Source: Bacteroidota bacterium (GTDB lineage: Bacteria; Bacteroidota; Bacteroidia; Bacteroidales; F082). From it: 64,000 nt of DNA. The notes beneath the pieces are model-generated. The model did not search any database and was not told the origin of the DNA. It saw only the letters and a program-made list of their open reading frames with translations. Shown one piece after another: positions 15,635 through 25,285 of this stretch. The first letter of the stretch is position 1. Each line of letters opens with the position of its first letter. A program made the translations under genes and the position numbers. The stretch lies in contig JADJXJ010000001.1 in NCBI GenBank assembly GCA_016715945.1, positions 1,302,001-1,366,000 of the forward strand. Reading direction: 5' to 3'.

Positions 15635-18611
15635 TGAGGTAGTCGATCAGATTTTCGTCGCGTTCGAGGTTGAGCTTTTTGCGCAATCTGTAGCGTCCAA
15701 TTTCGACGCCTCGGACGGAGATATTCATCAACGGAGCTATCTCCTTGGTTGACAGATTCATACGTAGCAATGCACACAGGCGAAGTTCCCTGGGTGTGAG
15801 GTCGGGATGCTGTGCTTTTAGCCGGCTCAGAAAATCGTCGTGCACCTGGTCGAAAGTCTCATCGAAAAGTTTCTGGAAGCGCTCATTCTTCAGCTCCCTG
15901 TTGATGCGGCCGATAAGGGTGTCGAGCTCGTCTTTCTTTCTGGCGCTCAGGCTCTGGTCGTTGATTTGCATCAGCCCGGCCTTGATGGCATTGAGTATTT
16001 TGTTTTTGTGAATCAGATGCAGGGTGGTGTTGGCCAGTTCTTTGTTTTTGTGTGCTACCTCGTTTTGCAGGGCCTCATTGCGCAGGTTGACAATTTCCTT
16101 TTCGGCAAGCAGGGCCTGCTCGCGGAAGACACGTTCCTGCTCCTGCAGCTCTTTTTCGTGTTTTTCCCTGGCTTCCTGCACCGATCGGGCAATGCGCTTC
16201 TGCAAAAGCACCACATTGCCTACCACTATAAGAATCAGCATGAGCACATAAATCACATATGCCGTTGTGGTGCGGTAGAATGGAGGCCTGATCTCAAAAG
16301 GAAAAGCATACACCTCATCCTCCTGACTGCCAGGATATTGCACACGCAGCTCGAACACATATTTTCCTTCGGGCAGGTTGGTGTATTCCTTAAAAGTTAA
16401 CCTGCTCCAGGCTGACCAGTTGTTTTCGAATCCACGGAGGCGAAACGAAAACAATACAGCGCCTCCGGCTTCGAAAAAGGGACTGGCAAACCTCAGGTTG
16501 ACATCGTTCAGTTTGTAAGGAATTTCGATCTGACCTTGATTGAATAGGTGCTCTGCACGGCGGCTGTCGAGGTTGAAAAATGCAGTTTTCTCGTTGTTGT
16601 TTCCGGTGAAATTCATTTCGCGCAAAAAAATGCGCCTGCCAACCGGTTGTTTTCGTCGGAAAGACGGGTCATAATGCAGCAATCCGTTTTTGGTGCCTAT
16701 AAAAACATTTTGTCCGTCGAACACATGAATATTCTCGTAAGAGATGATGATCATGTCGTTGATCCGGTCGAACGGGCTGGTGATGTCGTTGTAGTTGCCA
16801 TCCTCCAGGAGCCGCATCAGCCCAAGCCTGCCTTGATGAAAATACCAGTAATTTCCGGCCTTGTCGCTGATGATGTGATTAATCCGGCGGTTTCCGAAAA
16901 TACGGTTCAGGCGGGGTTCAGGCAAAAAGGCATCTTTGGTGCCATCAAATTTCAGGAATCCGGATTCGGTAGAGAAAACCACCTGATTATCAAAACTAAA
17001 CACAGTGTAGGGCAGCTCTGGCGGAAGGCCGCGTTCGTTGTAATAGAGGCGTGTGTTCAGGGCTGTTTGCAAAGCCGGATCGAGCACCACACGAAAGATG
17101 CCCCGGTAACCATGTGCAATCCAAATGGAATTTCCCTCACGCACAAACGAACGGCTCGATTCGGCAAACGATTTGACCTTCCATCCGTACCGCCAGCTGT
17201 TGCCCTGACGCAGCATCACCGTTAGTCCGTTGTAGGTGCCGCAGAGCAGGGTATCGGCATTTTTATCCCAGGCGTACACATTCCAATATCCCCGGTCGTC
17301 GGCCAGGCGGGTGGCTTTTTCGCCCTCTATCTGGAAAAGGCCGAAATTGTGCCCGCACAAAAGTTTATCCGACACCACTGTAAGCGACCAGACCTGTCCC
17401 TCTGTGCCGGGTATAAGCTTGAAATCTGTGCCCAGTTTCTGGCGGTTGTCCAGGTCGTCGAAAGGTGCATAAAAGAGGCCTTGATTGGTGCCTACATACA
17501 GGTATCCCTGGTGTACCACAGAGGCATAAGTGCTTTCGATGTGGAAGGTGTGGTCGAATATGCTGAATGGCGAGTTGATTTCGAGGTGGTCGATGCCATT
17601 GTCGAGGCCCAGCCAAAGGTTGCCATCGCGGTCTTCGGCCAGGCTGAGCACCGTATTGTTCAACAGCCCCTTGTAACGGTTGACGTGCTGGAACACTTTT
17701 CCCTGTTCATCAGCTATGTACACCCCATTTTGTATGGTTCCGAAAGCCAGCAAACCGTTCTGAAGCCTGACACCTGAGAAAACTATATTACGTTTAAGCT
17801 CCTGATTGACCACAGTATTCCATGGCTTCAGTTCACCTTTTTCGAGCACAAACATTCCTTCGCCCACAAATCCGGCAAGAAGCCTGCCTTCGCTCAGCGG
17901 CAGCAAGCAACGAAGTTCTAACTTTCTAAACCGCTCGTCGGCACTCACAAGTTCGAGCCGGTGGTTGATAAGCCGGTAAAGCCCAGCGGAAGCATCAGAG
18001 ATGTAAATTTCGTTACCTGCCTGATAGGCGTGACCATACAGGCTTCGCGGGCTGATCAGACGCATCTGTCGCCCATCGTAAATCATCAGAAGCCGGAAGG
18101 TCTGAAAAACTATACCTGACGGACTGCGGAAGATTTTCCACACTTCGTCGAATGAGCGGAACTCCTCGGGCACCAGATGAATCAACGAATGATATTTCCA
18201 GCGTCCATCAGTCTGCGGAGCAAAATACCCCAGCTCCTCATAGGCTCCGGTGTAGATGGTGTCGCCCGAAACCAGCACCGAGCGCACAATGCTGTTGTTT
18301 GGTACACGGTACAATGACCAGTGCTGGCCATCGAACTCAAGCAGCCCGTCGTTGTTTCCGAAATACATGAAGCCATTATCGGCCTGGGTGATGGCCCAGT
18401 TTTGGGTTGATGCATTGTAAACCGTGCGCGGAAAATTGTTGATCAACGGAAGACCAAGGTGTTTGACCTGGGCCTGGCTGGCCACGACCAAAAATGTGCT
18501 GAGCAACAGAAAAAACCATTTTGTCTTTCCGGGCCGCCTGAGCAACTTGAGCAGCCCGGCCGGCCGGTCAAAGAAATTTTTGCACGCTGACAATGATGTT
18601 TTCTGCGACAT
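15624..18611 (-). CDS. Two-component-regulator propeller / triple-tyrosine (Y_Y_Y) HTH regulator
   Basis: 995 aa from ATG 18611, 2 nt after the kinase stop. A signal/anchor segment (~WFFLLLSTFLVVASQAQ) is followed by beta-propeller repeats (NGFMYFGNNDGLLEFDG, DGNLWLGLDNGIDHLE), a Y_Y_Y domain (YSFRLRGF-like FSFRLRGFENNWSAWS), one membrane helix (VIYVLMLILIVVGNVVLL), a long coiled coil, and a C-terminal LuxR-like helix-turn-helix (LTPRELRLCALLRMNLSTKEIAPLMNIS). This is the Bacteroidota one-protein sensor plan without a kinase domain: periplasmic sensing, cytoplasmic HTH. It shares a transcription unit with the hybrid kinase. The ligand is unknown; many relatives sense polysaccharides. Confidence 0.8.
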   Translation of the reverse strand: MSQKTSLSACKNFFDRPAGLLKLLRRPGKTKWFFLLLSTFLVVASQAQVKHLGLPLINNFPRTVYNASTQNWAITQADNGFMYFGNNDGLLEFDGQHWSLYRVPNNSIVRSVLVSGDTIYTGAYEELGYFAPQTDGRWKYHSLIHLVPEEFRSFDEVWKIFRSPSGIVFQTFRLLMIYDGRQMRLISPRSLYGHAYQAGNEIYISDASAGLYRLINHRLELVSADERFRKLELRCLLPLSEGRLLAGFVGEGMFVLEKGELKPWNTVVNQELKRNIVFSGVRLQNGLLAFGTIQNGVYIADEQGKVFQHVNRYKGLLNNTVLSLAEDRDGNLWLGLDNGIDHLEINSPFSIFDHTFHIESTYASVVHQGYLYVGTNQGLFYAPFDDLDNRQKLGTDFKLIPGTEGQVWSLTVVSDKLLCGHNFGLFQIEGEKATRLADDRGYWNVYAWDKNADTLLCGTYNGLTVMLRQGNSWRYGWKVKSFAESSRSFVREGNSIWIAHGYRGIFRVVLDPALQTALNTRLYYNERGLPPELPYTVFSFDNQVVFSTESGFLKFDGTKDAFLPEPRLNRIFGNRRINHIISDKAGNYWYFHQGRLGLMRLLEDGNYNDITSPFDRINDMIIISYENIHVFDGQNVFIGTKNGLLHYDPSFRRKQPVGRRIFLREMNFTGNNNEKTAFFNLDSRRAEHLFNQGQIEIPYKLNDVNLRFASPFFEAGGAVLFSFRLRGFENNWSAWSRLTFKEYTNLPEGKYVFELRVQYPGSQEDEVYAFPFEIRPPFYRTTTAYVIYVLMLILIVVGNVVLLQKRIARSVQEAREKHEKELQEQERVFREQALLAEKEIVNLRNEALQNEVAHKNKELANTTLHLIHKNKILNAIKAGLMQINDQSLSARKKDELDTLIGRINRELKNERFQKLFDETFDQVHDDFLSRLKAQHPDLTPRELRLCALLRMNLSTKEIAPLMNISVRGVEIGRYRLRKKLNLERDENLIDYLIKF

Positions 18612-18613
18612 AC

Positions 18614-20548
18614 TCAAAAGTTGCTGTTTCTGTCGATCCGCCTGCAACTTGCAAGCAATTGCAGCAAGGCCTTGGTTTGCACCGGCTTGTAAAGCACGTC
18701 GTCGAAGCCGGAGGCCAGATATTCTTCCTTACCCTGCTTAAGCACATCAGCCGTAAGGGCAATGATTGCAGGCTGGCGGTGTGCCGGCAGGTTTTGCCGG
18801 ATGCGCCTGGTAGCCTCAATGCCATCCATCACGGGCATTTGAATATCCATAAGCACCACGTCGTAGATTCTCCTGCCCAACGATTCCAGGACTTCCTGCC
18901 CATTTTCGACCATCTTGGCCTGGTAGCCATAGCGGTTCAGGACGGTGAGGATGATGCGCTGGTTGATGGCGTTGTCTTCGGCTACAAGTATATCCAGCGG
19001 ATGATAGGTGCCCAGACGTTCGTCGAGGGTAATGTGCCTGTCGATGGTATTGAGGGTATCGGCCTTTTGCAGAAGCACGGCCTCAGCCACTTCGAGAAAC
19101 TCGTGCATATCGGCAGGTTTCATCATAATCACCGTATCCTTGCGGATCACAATCAGTTTTTCGTTGGCTTTCTCGCTGTCTTTAAACAGAATGTGTGGTA
19201 TCGCGGCTTTTTCGCGAACCATATCCACCAGCTTAAGGTCGAGCTTGTTGCCTGTCCTGAGGTGGGTGATAAGCAGATCGCAGTTGGAAAGGACGTGGTC
19301 GAGTTTTGGATATTCGGCTGTGGTGTATTCAATCTGAAGATGCGCACCGCAAAAGTCCATATAATCGGCCACCAGGGCATCGAGGTTATTGTTCTGGGTA
19401 ACCAGACAGACCTGCTTACCCTTGAGGATGGCAGGTGGTTGCATCACATTTTGCTCATCTACAGGGCGATAGGGCAGCGAAACCTTGAAAGTGGTGCCCA
19501 GTCCCGGTTCCGATTCCACCCAGATGCTGCCGTGCATGCGTTTTACCAAGTGATCCACGATGGCCAGCCCCAGACCGACGCCTTTTTTCTGCACCTGGCG
19601 ACCTGTTTCGGATTGTACGTAAGGCTTAAAGAGCAGGGGCAGCACTTCTTTGCGGATTCCGGGGCCGGTGTCGCTGACCTCGAACACGAGGTGTTTGCCA
19701 TGTTCGTTTTGCTCGCGGTAAACTCTTAATTTGACTGACCCGGTGGAAGTGAATTTGACTGCATTGTCGAGCAGGTTCATCACCACCTGCCGCACCCTGA
19801 GGTCGTCGCCCATAAACACCTGCGGTAGGCGGGGATCGATATGGCTGATGATTTCGAGGCGTTTCTCGAGGGCTTGTCCCACCACATTATGCAAGCTTTC
19901 GCGCATGCTGTCGAAGAGGTTGAAAGGCTTGTCGTGAATGCGAATGGTGCCTGCTTCTATTTTGGAGTAATCGAGGATGTCGTTGAATAGCGCCACCAGC
20001 ATGGAACCGCTTTCGTAGATGGTCTGCACATAGTACAACTGCTTGCTGTTCAGATTGGTATCCATCAGCATCTCGGCCATGCCGATCACGGCATTGAGTG
20101 GGGTGCGTATCTCGTGACTCATGCGCGAGAGCAGCCGGTTGCTGTATTCCCTTGCTTCGTTGGCCTCGCGGTGGCGGCGCTGGTTTTCTTCCTGCAACCC
20201 TTTTCTCCTGATGCTGCTGCGGAGGGTTTTGGTCAGCCAGTAGGCATCTGCATGCGAGGTGTTGAAGTAGTCCCAGGCAGGCTGGTCGAGTCGCAGCAGC
20301 GCAAGTTGCTCGGTGTCGTCGGTGCAGAGCAGGATGAGCGGCAGCCCGGGATATTCGGCGGCTATGCCTTCCAGAAGAGCAATATCATCAGCGTGAAGGT
20401 AGTCGGGGCGAATGAGCACCACAGCCACCTCCCCGGGCATCCCTTCCACAGCATCAACATGCCTGAGCTTAAACCCATCGGGTAACAAGGGCTCCAGCAA
20501 GGCTTTGTCGCCTGCATCGGGCGATATCAGCAGTATTTCCTGTTCCAT
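18614..20548 (-). CDS. Cytoplasmic hybrid sensor histidine kinase/response regulator
   Basis: 644 aa from ATG 20548. Residues ~1-110 resemble a receiver fold (EILLISPDAGDK...AVVLIRPDYL) but lack the usual phosphorylatable Asp in the third strand, so probably a pseudo-receiver. A coiled linker leads to the H-box SRMSHEIRTPLNAVIGM with His145. The ATPase domain has LLDNAVKFT, DTGPGI and GVGLGLAIV. A degenerate receiver-like middle domain follows, then a true receiver with MDIQMPVMDG (Asp568) and LTAD. No transmembrane segments, so the input is cytoplasmic or comes from partners. Precedes the Y_Y_Y regulator by 2 nt; functional coupling is likely. Confidence 0.85.
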   Translation of the reverse strand: MEQEILLISPDAGDKALLEPLLPDGFKLRHVDAVEGMPGEVAVVLIRPDYLHADDIALLEGIAAEYPGLPLILLCTDDTEQLALLRLDQPAWDYFNTSHADAYWLTKTLRSSIRRKGLQEENQRRHREANEAREYSNRLLSRMSHEIRTPLNAVIGMAEMLMDTNLNSKQLYYVQTIYESGSMLVALFNDILDYSKIEAGTIRIHDKPFNLFDSMRESLHNVVGQALEKRLEIISHIDPRLPQVFMGDDLRVRQVVMNLLDNAVKFTSTGSVKLRVYREQNEHGKHLVFEVSDTGPGIRKEVLPLLFKPYVQSETGRQVQKKGVGLGLAIVDHLVKRMHGSIWVESEPGLGTTFKVSLPYRPVDEQNVMQPPAILKGKQVCLVTQNNNLDALVADYMDFCGAHLQIEYTTAEYPKLDHVLSNCDLLITHLRTGNKLDLKLVDMVREKAAIPHILFKDSEKANEKLIVIRKDTVIMMKPADMHEFLEVAEAVLLQKADTLNTIDRHITLDERLGTYHPLDILVAEDNAINQRIILTVLNRYGYQAKMVENGQEVLESLGRRIYDVVLMDIQMPVMDGIEATRRIRQNLPAHRQPAIIALTADVLKQGKEEYLASGFDDVLYKPVQTKALLQLLASCRRIDRNSNF

Positions 20549-20644
20549 GCAATGCAGTTTGGACAGCCAAATTACGAAAACCATGCTTTGCCCGGCATGA
20601 CCTCACTGGATGTCTTTTTTCTAAATTAGCTGTCGTTTAAACTT

Positions 20645-22036
20645 ATGCCTGAACTCATCAACAACCGAAAGGTATTCACCCTGTCAGAAGTGGCCAACAG
20701 CATCCGGAATACGCTGGCTGCGCGCTATGGTTCGCGCTTCTGGGTGCGGGCCGAGATGAGCAAGCTCAACCGCTATGCACATTCCGGGCATTGCTATCCC
20801 GACCTGATTGAACGCACCGAAGGTCGCGTCGTGGCACAAATGCGCGGCATCATCTGGGCGACAGATTTCCAGCGCATCAATGCAAACTTTGTTCAAACCA
20901 CAGGCGAACACCTGACCGATGGCATGCGCATTGTGCTGGAGGCCTCCATCAGCTTCGACCCCAATCATGGCCTGAGCCTGATAATCAACGATATCGACCC
21001 ATCCTTCACCTTGGGTGAGCTCGAACTCGAGAAACGAAGATGCATTGCCAGGCTCAAAAGCGAGGGCATCTACGAACTGAACCGCCAGCTTCCCATGCCG
21101 TTTTTTCCCAAGCGGCTGGCTATCATTTCAGTAAGCACCAGCAAGGGTTATGCCGACTTCATAGCTTTGCTCCGTGCCCGGTCAAAGGGTTTTGCCATCA
21201 ACCACATGTTGTTCCCGGCCATTTTACAGGGCGAAAAAGCCGTGGAGCAGATCCGCGCACAGCTCGATCGTATTCGCCGCCTGAAACAACATTTCGACAT
21301 GGTTGCCATCATCCGTGGCGGTGGTGGCGATACCGGGTTGTCGGCTTTTAATCATTACCGGCTTGCATCTGCTGTGGCCACATTCCCGCTTCCGGTGATG
21401 ACCGGCATTGGCCATGCCACCAACCTTACTGTGACAGAAATGGTTGCCCACACCCGTGGCATTACCCCCAGCGAACTGGCCGACATCCTGCTCGAGCGTT
21501 TCGAATACCTGAAAGCAAGCCTGGATTATGCCGCAAAAGTCATCGGAACAACACCACAACTTATTGATTTACAGAGAGCAGAACTCTACAAAGCGACTCA
21601 GAAACTCAGCCTCCAGACCCGAAAACTTGTGGAGCTGAACCATTCGCAGCTTAACCATCATTTCATGCTGCTGCGCCGCAACGCAATCATGCAGCTTGCA
21701 CAACGAAAACAAAGCCTGGCAGCCTCGGCCAATCTTCTGCTCAAAATGAGCCCCGTTTCCATTCAGCAGAGCAAAGTAAAACTCAGTCACCTCAAAATGC
21801 GGCTCAGCCTGGCGAGCGGCAGCCTGCTGGGCATCAGCCGGCACCGGCTCGACAGCCTTTCCCAATCGCTCAGCCTTGTTGACCCCGAAAGGGTGCTTCA
21901 ACGCGGTTTCAGCATCACCCGGATGAACGGCAGAGCCCTCACCGACACCAAGGGCCTTCGAACCGGCGAACTCATCGAAACGCGTCTCGCAAAAGGATTG
22001 ATTATCAGCATTATTAAAGAAACAAAACATACATGA
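20645..22036 (+). CDS. xseA: Exodeoxyribonuclease VII large subunit
   Basis: 463 aa. N-terminal OB-fold (FWVRAEMSKLN...HCYPDLIE) is followed by the catalytic domain with KRLAIISVSTSKGYADF, IIRGGGGDTGLSAFNHY and PVMTGIGHATNLTVTEMVAHT, then the coiled-coil C-terminus and the FSITRMNGRAL motif. Degrades single-stranded DNA together with XseB. Its TGA overlaps the ATG of xseB (ATGA), giving coupled translation. Divergent from the hybrid kinase gene with 96 bp between. Confidence 0.95.
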   Translation: MPELINNRKVFTLSEVANSIRNTLAARYGSRFWVRAEMSKLNRYAHSGHCYPDLIERTEGRVVAQMRGIIWATDFQRINANFVQTTGEHLTDGMRIVLEASISFDPNHGLSLIINDIDPSFTLGELELEKRRCIARLKSEGIYELNRQLPMPFFPKRLAIISVSTSKGYADFIALLRARSKGFAINHMLFPAILQGEKAVEQIRAQLDRIRRLKQHFDMVAIIRGGGGDTGLSAFNHYRLASAVATFPLPVMTGIGHATNLTVTEMVAHTRGITPSELADILLERFEYLKASLDYAAKVIGTTPQLIDLQRAELYKATQKLSLQTRKLVELNHSQLNHHFMLLRRNAIMQLAQRKQSLAASANLLLKMSPVSIQQSKVKLSHLKMRLSLASGSLLGISRHRLDSLSQSLSLVDPERVLQRGFSITRMNGRALTDTKGLRTGELIETRLAKGLIISIIKETKHT

Positions 22037-22263
22037 ATCCCGATAACTTGACTTTCGAATCTGCATTCAGCGAACTGGAACAAATTGTCAAAGCACTGGA
22101 AGACAACACCTTGACTATTGACGAACTATCGGTTAGCCTGCAACGCGCATCGCAGCTGATCAGCTTTTGCCGCCAAAAACTGCAGCAAACCGAACTGGAT
22201 GTGCAAAAAATCCTGAGCGACCTGGAAGCGGTGCCCGGAGTTGAGACCAGCGAGGAAAGCTGA
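22033..22263 (+). CDS. xseB: Exodeoxyribonuclease VII small subunit
   Basis: 76 aa, normal length for the family. FESAFSELEQIVKALE and LSVSLQRASQLISFCRQKLQ are the XseB two-helix signature. Binds the coiled-coil of XseA. Starts within the xseA stop codon (ATGA), typical of the xseAB pair. Confidence 0.93.
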   Translation: MNPDNLTFESAFSELEQIVKALEDNTLTIDELSVSLQRASQLISFCRQKLQQTELDVQKILSDLEAVPGVETSEES

Positions 22264-22268
22264 AAGCT

Positions 22269-23369
22269 TCAGCAATACTGAGAACGAAACATCGGCACAG
22301 TTTCATCGTCCAGGGTCACCAGGCAGCCCATGGCATCCGCTGTGAGGCAGCTATGGACTGGAAGAATACCAACCAGGTCGCCGGGAGCGAAGGGCATGGG
22401 CGTGCCCGGCAAAAAGTTTACCACCCCGTGCTCCTGCGACAACGAAGCCAGCCACGCACCGGCAATAGGTTTGCCCCATCCTCCCTCCACAGGTTTGACG
22501 ATGTAGCCATAATTGCTGAAGCCTCCATCGGCTGCAATGAAGTCTTTCGAAAGATGCACAGCTCCTCCGCTGATCACCATCTGGTTTCTTGACCTGTACA
22601 CCCCGACCACCGGACAATACAATGCCACGGCTACGTCTTCCAGCCTGCATGCGCCGATGTGATATTGCATCACATCAAAATAGACAAAGTTGCCCGGACG
22701 CCATTCGTCGAAAGGCGGTAGCTGCGGCAACATCGCACAGCTTGGCGTATCGCCCCAGCTGAGTTTCAAACCCTCCATCCCCAGCTTCGACCTGAGTGCA
22801 GCCATGCGCTGGTAAGCAGTTGCAGCAATATCTTCAATAGCGGATATTCCTTTGGCCCGATAGGTTTGGCCGGCGTGGGTGAGAAAACCGCTGAAGTTGG
22901 TTTTGCCCGATTTCGTTAGGGAAGCTGCAAGCGCTTCCACTGTGCCCAGATCGTCCGCTGCCACACCTGTGCGTCCATGGCCCACATCAAGCTCAATCAT
23001 CGCATTCACAGGATGTTGCAGCTTCTCTGTCAGGGCTGTGGTCTGGAATAGGTTATCCACAATCACAGTGAGCCTGATGCGCGATGCAAGCCGGTTGATT
23101 TCATCCATCTGCCTGATATTGAGCGGAAAGGCAATGGTGATGTCGTCCCAGCCATGAACTGCAAAATATCCGGCCATGTCCACCGACGAAACAGTGATTG
23201 CGCTAACTCCCGCTGCCCGGAACCATTGCCCCACCAGCCCTGACTGGTGGGTTTTGAAATGTGGACGAAACAACACCCCATGCGCATCGGCCTTACTTTT
23301 CATCCTGGCGATATTTGTTTTGGCTTTTGCGGCATCGAGCACAAGGGTAGTTTTTTTGATCTGGCGCAT
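22269..23369 (-). CDS. DSD1-type PLP enzyme (D-threonine aldolase / D-serine dehydratase family)
   Basis: 366 aa from ATG 23369; a TTG eight codons upstream is possible but weaker. An alanine-racemase-like TIM barrel with the PLP lysine in RPHFKTH (Lys39) comes first, then the C-terminal D-ser_dehydrat domain ending GILPVHSCLTAD. There His339 and Cys341 are the expected zinc ligands. Acts on beta-hydroxy D-amino acids in the cytoplasm; whether it is an aldolase or dehydratase cannot be told from sequence. Convergent with xseB (5-nt gap), transcribed alone. Confidence 0.85.
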   Translation of the reverse strand: MRQIKKTTLVLDAAKAKTNIARMKSKADAHGVLFRPHFKTHQSGLVGQWFRAAGVSAITVSSVDMAGYFAVHGWDDITIAFPLNIRQMDEINRLASRIRLTVIVDNLFQTTALTEKLQHPVNAMIELDVGHGRTGVAADDLGTVEALAASLTKSGKTNFSGFLTHAGQTYRAKGISAIEDIAATAYQRMAALRSKLGMEGLKLSWGDTPSCAMLPQLPPFDEWRPGNFVYFDVMQYHIGACRLEDVAVALYCPVVGVYRSRNQMVISGGAVHLSKDFIAADGGFSNYGYIVKPVEGGWGKPIAGAWLASLSQEHGVVNFLPGTPMPFAPGDLVGILPVHSCLTADAMGCLVTLDDETVPMFRSQYC

Positions 23370-23494
23370 GAACGGGTCTTTTTTGTAGTCCAAAATTAGG
23401 AAATGCCTGCTGCAAAAAGGCTGTACCGGTGAGCAAAGCTTACGGACAGCTTCACAGTTTGCATGACGTTAACATACCAGCAGGCCGAAAGGTG

Positions 23495-23502
23495 TAATTT
23501 TG
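23495..23502 (+). promoter_or_regulatory. Bacteroidota -7 box (TAATTTTG)
   Basis: TAATTTTG, 23 nt upstream of the ATG of the M16 peptidase. It would drive the peptidase - small secreted protein - methyltransferase operon. Confidence 0.5.
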
Positions 23503-23525
23503 CAGCCCGACAATCATTATTGATT

Positions 23526-24815
23526 ATGGCGCCACGTAAAAAGCTGCCGGTAGCACGTACTCCCCTCAACAGCGCTTTGTCGCAATACGAACATGCCATG
23601 CTGCCCAATGGCCTGAGGTTGGTACACCGGCACGAAGCAGGTGAACTGGCCCATATGGCATTGATGATCGGGACCGGCACTCGGCATGAGGGTGACCTGC
23701 CCGAAGGCATTGCCCATCTCACCGAGCATATGCTGTTCAAGGGCACCACACGCCGCAAAGCCCATCAGGTGGTAGGTTTCCTCGAAAATGTAGGATGCGA
23801 CCTCAACGCCTACACCACCAGGGAAGAAACCTGCATACACGCATCATTTCTGAACCATTACTACTCCAGGGTTCTTGAACTCTTTGCCGATGTGGTGTTC
23901 AACTCCGTTTTTCCTGAACAGGAGCTCGAAAAAGAGAAAACCGTGGTGCTCGACGAGATAAACTCCTACAAAGACAGTCCTGCCGAAGAAATCTTCGACA
24001 GGTTTGAGCATGAGTTTTTCAGCCAGGGCGAACTTGGACGCTACATCCTTGGCCGGCCTGAGACTGTTGCTGCGAGCACACGTCAGGATATCCTCACTTA
24101 TGTAAGGGCACATTTCGTGCCTGAAAGGATGATCCTGGTATCGGTGGGCGACATTTCTTTCGCTCAGCTCAACAAGCTGGCAATGAGGTATTTTGCAGGA
24201 TTCCCGGAAGCATCCTCAGGTTCGTTTGTATCCAAAACGCCTGCCATTGCAAAGTTTAACATTGCTGTGCCGGCCGACAGCCACCTCAGCCACTGCATCA
24301 TTGGCATGCCCGGCTATGCCTACGAACATCCCGACAAACTTGCCCTCATCCTGCTCAACAACATCCTGGGCGGGCCGGCCATGCAATCGCGTCTTAATCA
24401 GCAGATACGCGAGAAACACGGCATCGCCTACACCATCGAATCGCAGCTTGCCCACTATTCCGATGCCGGCTGGCTAGCCGTATACATGGGCACCGACCCT
24501 GCGCAGACTTCCAAAGCCATCAGCCTGGCCATGAAGGAAATGAAGAGATTGCGCGAGCAGCAGCTTGGCAGTTTGCAAATCCATCGCGCTCAGCAACAGC
24601 TTATTGTGCAATTGGCCATCAGCCGCGAATCGCGCCTCAACGAAGCTTTGTCGGTTGGTAAGGCCTGGCTGATGAAAAACCGTGCCGACAGCGTAGCCGA
24701 AATCATCAGCAAGATAGAAAAAATCACCCCCGCGAAATTGCTGGAAGTGGCCAACGAGGTGCTCGACGAAAGTCAGATGAGCATACTCTTATACCAGGGA
24801 GAGACAGAAGAATGA
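23526..24815 (+). CDS. M16-family zinc metallopeptidase
   Basis: 429 aa from ATG 23526. The inverted zinc motif HLTEH gives His64, Glu67 and His68; the third ligand is Glu144 in VVLDEINSYKDSP. The second half carries the M16 C-terminal domain (GPAMQSRLNQQIREKHGIAYTI-type motif with the R/Y pair). Active half of the two-domain fold, comparable to processing-peptidase-like bacterial M16B proteins. No signal peptide, so cytoplasmic action is likely. First of three overlapping genes. Confidence 0.9.
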   Translation: MAPRKKLPVARTPLNSALSQYEHAMLPNGLRLVHRHEAGELAHMALMIGTGTRHEGDLPEGIAHLTEHMLFKGTTRRKAHQVVGFLENVGCDLNAYTTREETCIHASFLNHYYSRVLELFADVVFNSVFPEQELEKEKTVVLDEINSYKDSPAEEIFDRFEHEFFSQGELGRYILGRPETVAASTRQDILTYVRAHFVPERMILVSVGDISFAQLNKLAMRYFAGFPEASSGSFVSKTPAIAKFNIAVPADSHLSHCIIGMPGYAYEHPDKLALILLNNILGGPAMQSRLNQQIREKHGIAYTIESQLAHYSDAGWLAVYMGTDPAQTSKAISLAMKEMKRLREQQLGSLQIHRAQQQLIVQLAISRESRLNEALSVGKAWLMKNRADSVAEIISKIEKITPAKLLEVANEVLDESQMSILLYQGETEE

Positions 24816-25285
24816 AGAAGATTGCTGCTTTGATGCTGTTTCTTTTTGCGACCCTGGTCACATCCACGGCACCCAGTGCACAAAATTCCGTCGAAATTAG
24901 CGGCATGCCTGACGAAAATTCGCATGCGCTTTATCTGCGGCTGATACGGGCCAGACAATACATGCAAAGCGTGCAGCTGGTATTCGAGCTTCAAAATCGC
25001 ATGGAATGGCTCAAGCACTGCTGGCTTGGCGTGAGTTTTTACGACCGCGACGGAGAGTTCCTTTACCGCGAGTTGCCGCTAATGTTCACTTCGCTGCCCG
25101 AAGGCCGTTCGCAACGGCAGGAGCTCTGGCTCGAAAGCACCGACCTGGCGGATGTGGGCACCCTGGTGCTGCGACCCATGCTGCTCGAAACTGCCCTTCG
25201 CGAACTCGATCTCGACACCACCGTGCTTCGGGTTGAGACTGTTGACAAGCATCAGTTCAAAATTGTTTTTGAAGAACAACCATGA
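24812..25285 (+). CDS. Small secreted protein of unknown function
   Basis: 157 aa with an N-terminal signal peptide (KKIAALMLFLFATLVTS...APSAQ). The mature part looks like a single beta-sandwich (VQLVFELQNRMEWLKHCWLGVSFYDRDGEFLYRELPLMF). I do not recognise the family. Its ATG overlaps the M16 stop (ATGA) and its own stop overlaps the methyltransferase start, so the three are co-translated. A periplasmic or outer-membrane location is inferred. Confidence 0.65.
   Translation: MKKIAALMLFLFATLVTSTAPSAQNSVEISGMPDENSHALYLRLIRARQYMQSVQLVFELQNRMEWLKHCWLGVSFYDRDGEFLYRELPLMFTSLPEGRSQRQELWLESTDLADVGTLVLRPMLLETALRELDLDTTVLRVETVDKHQFKIVFEEQP

Noticed and set aside
20549..20584. 12-codon extension of the hybrid kinase
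   Set aside because: Begins at a codon lying over a possible -7 box; MEQEILLIS at 20548 is the natural start of the receiver-like fold.
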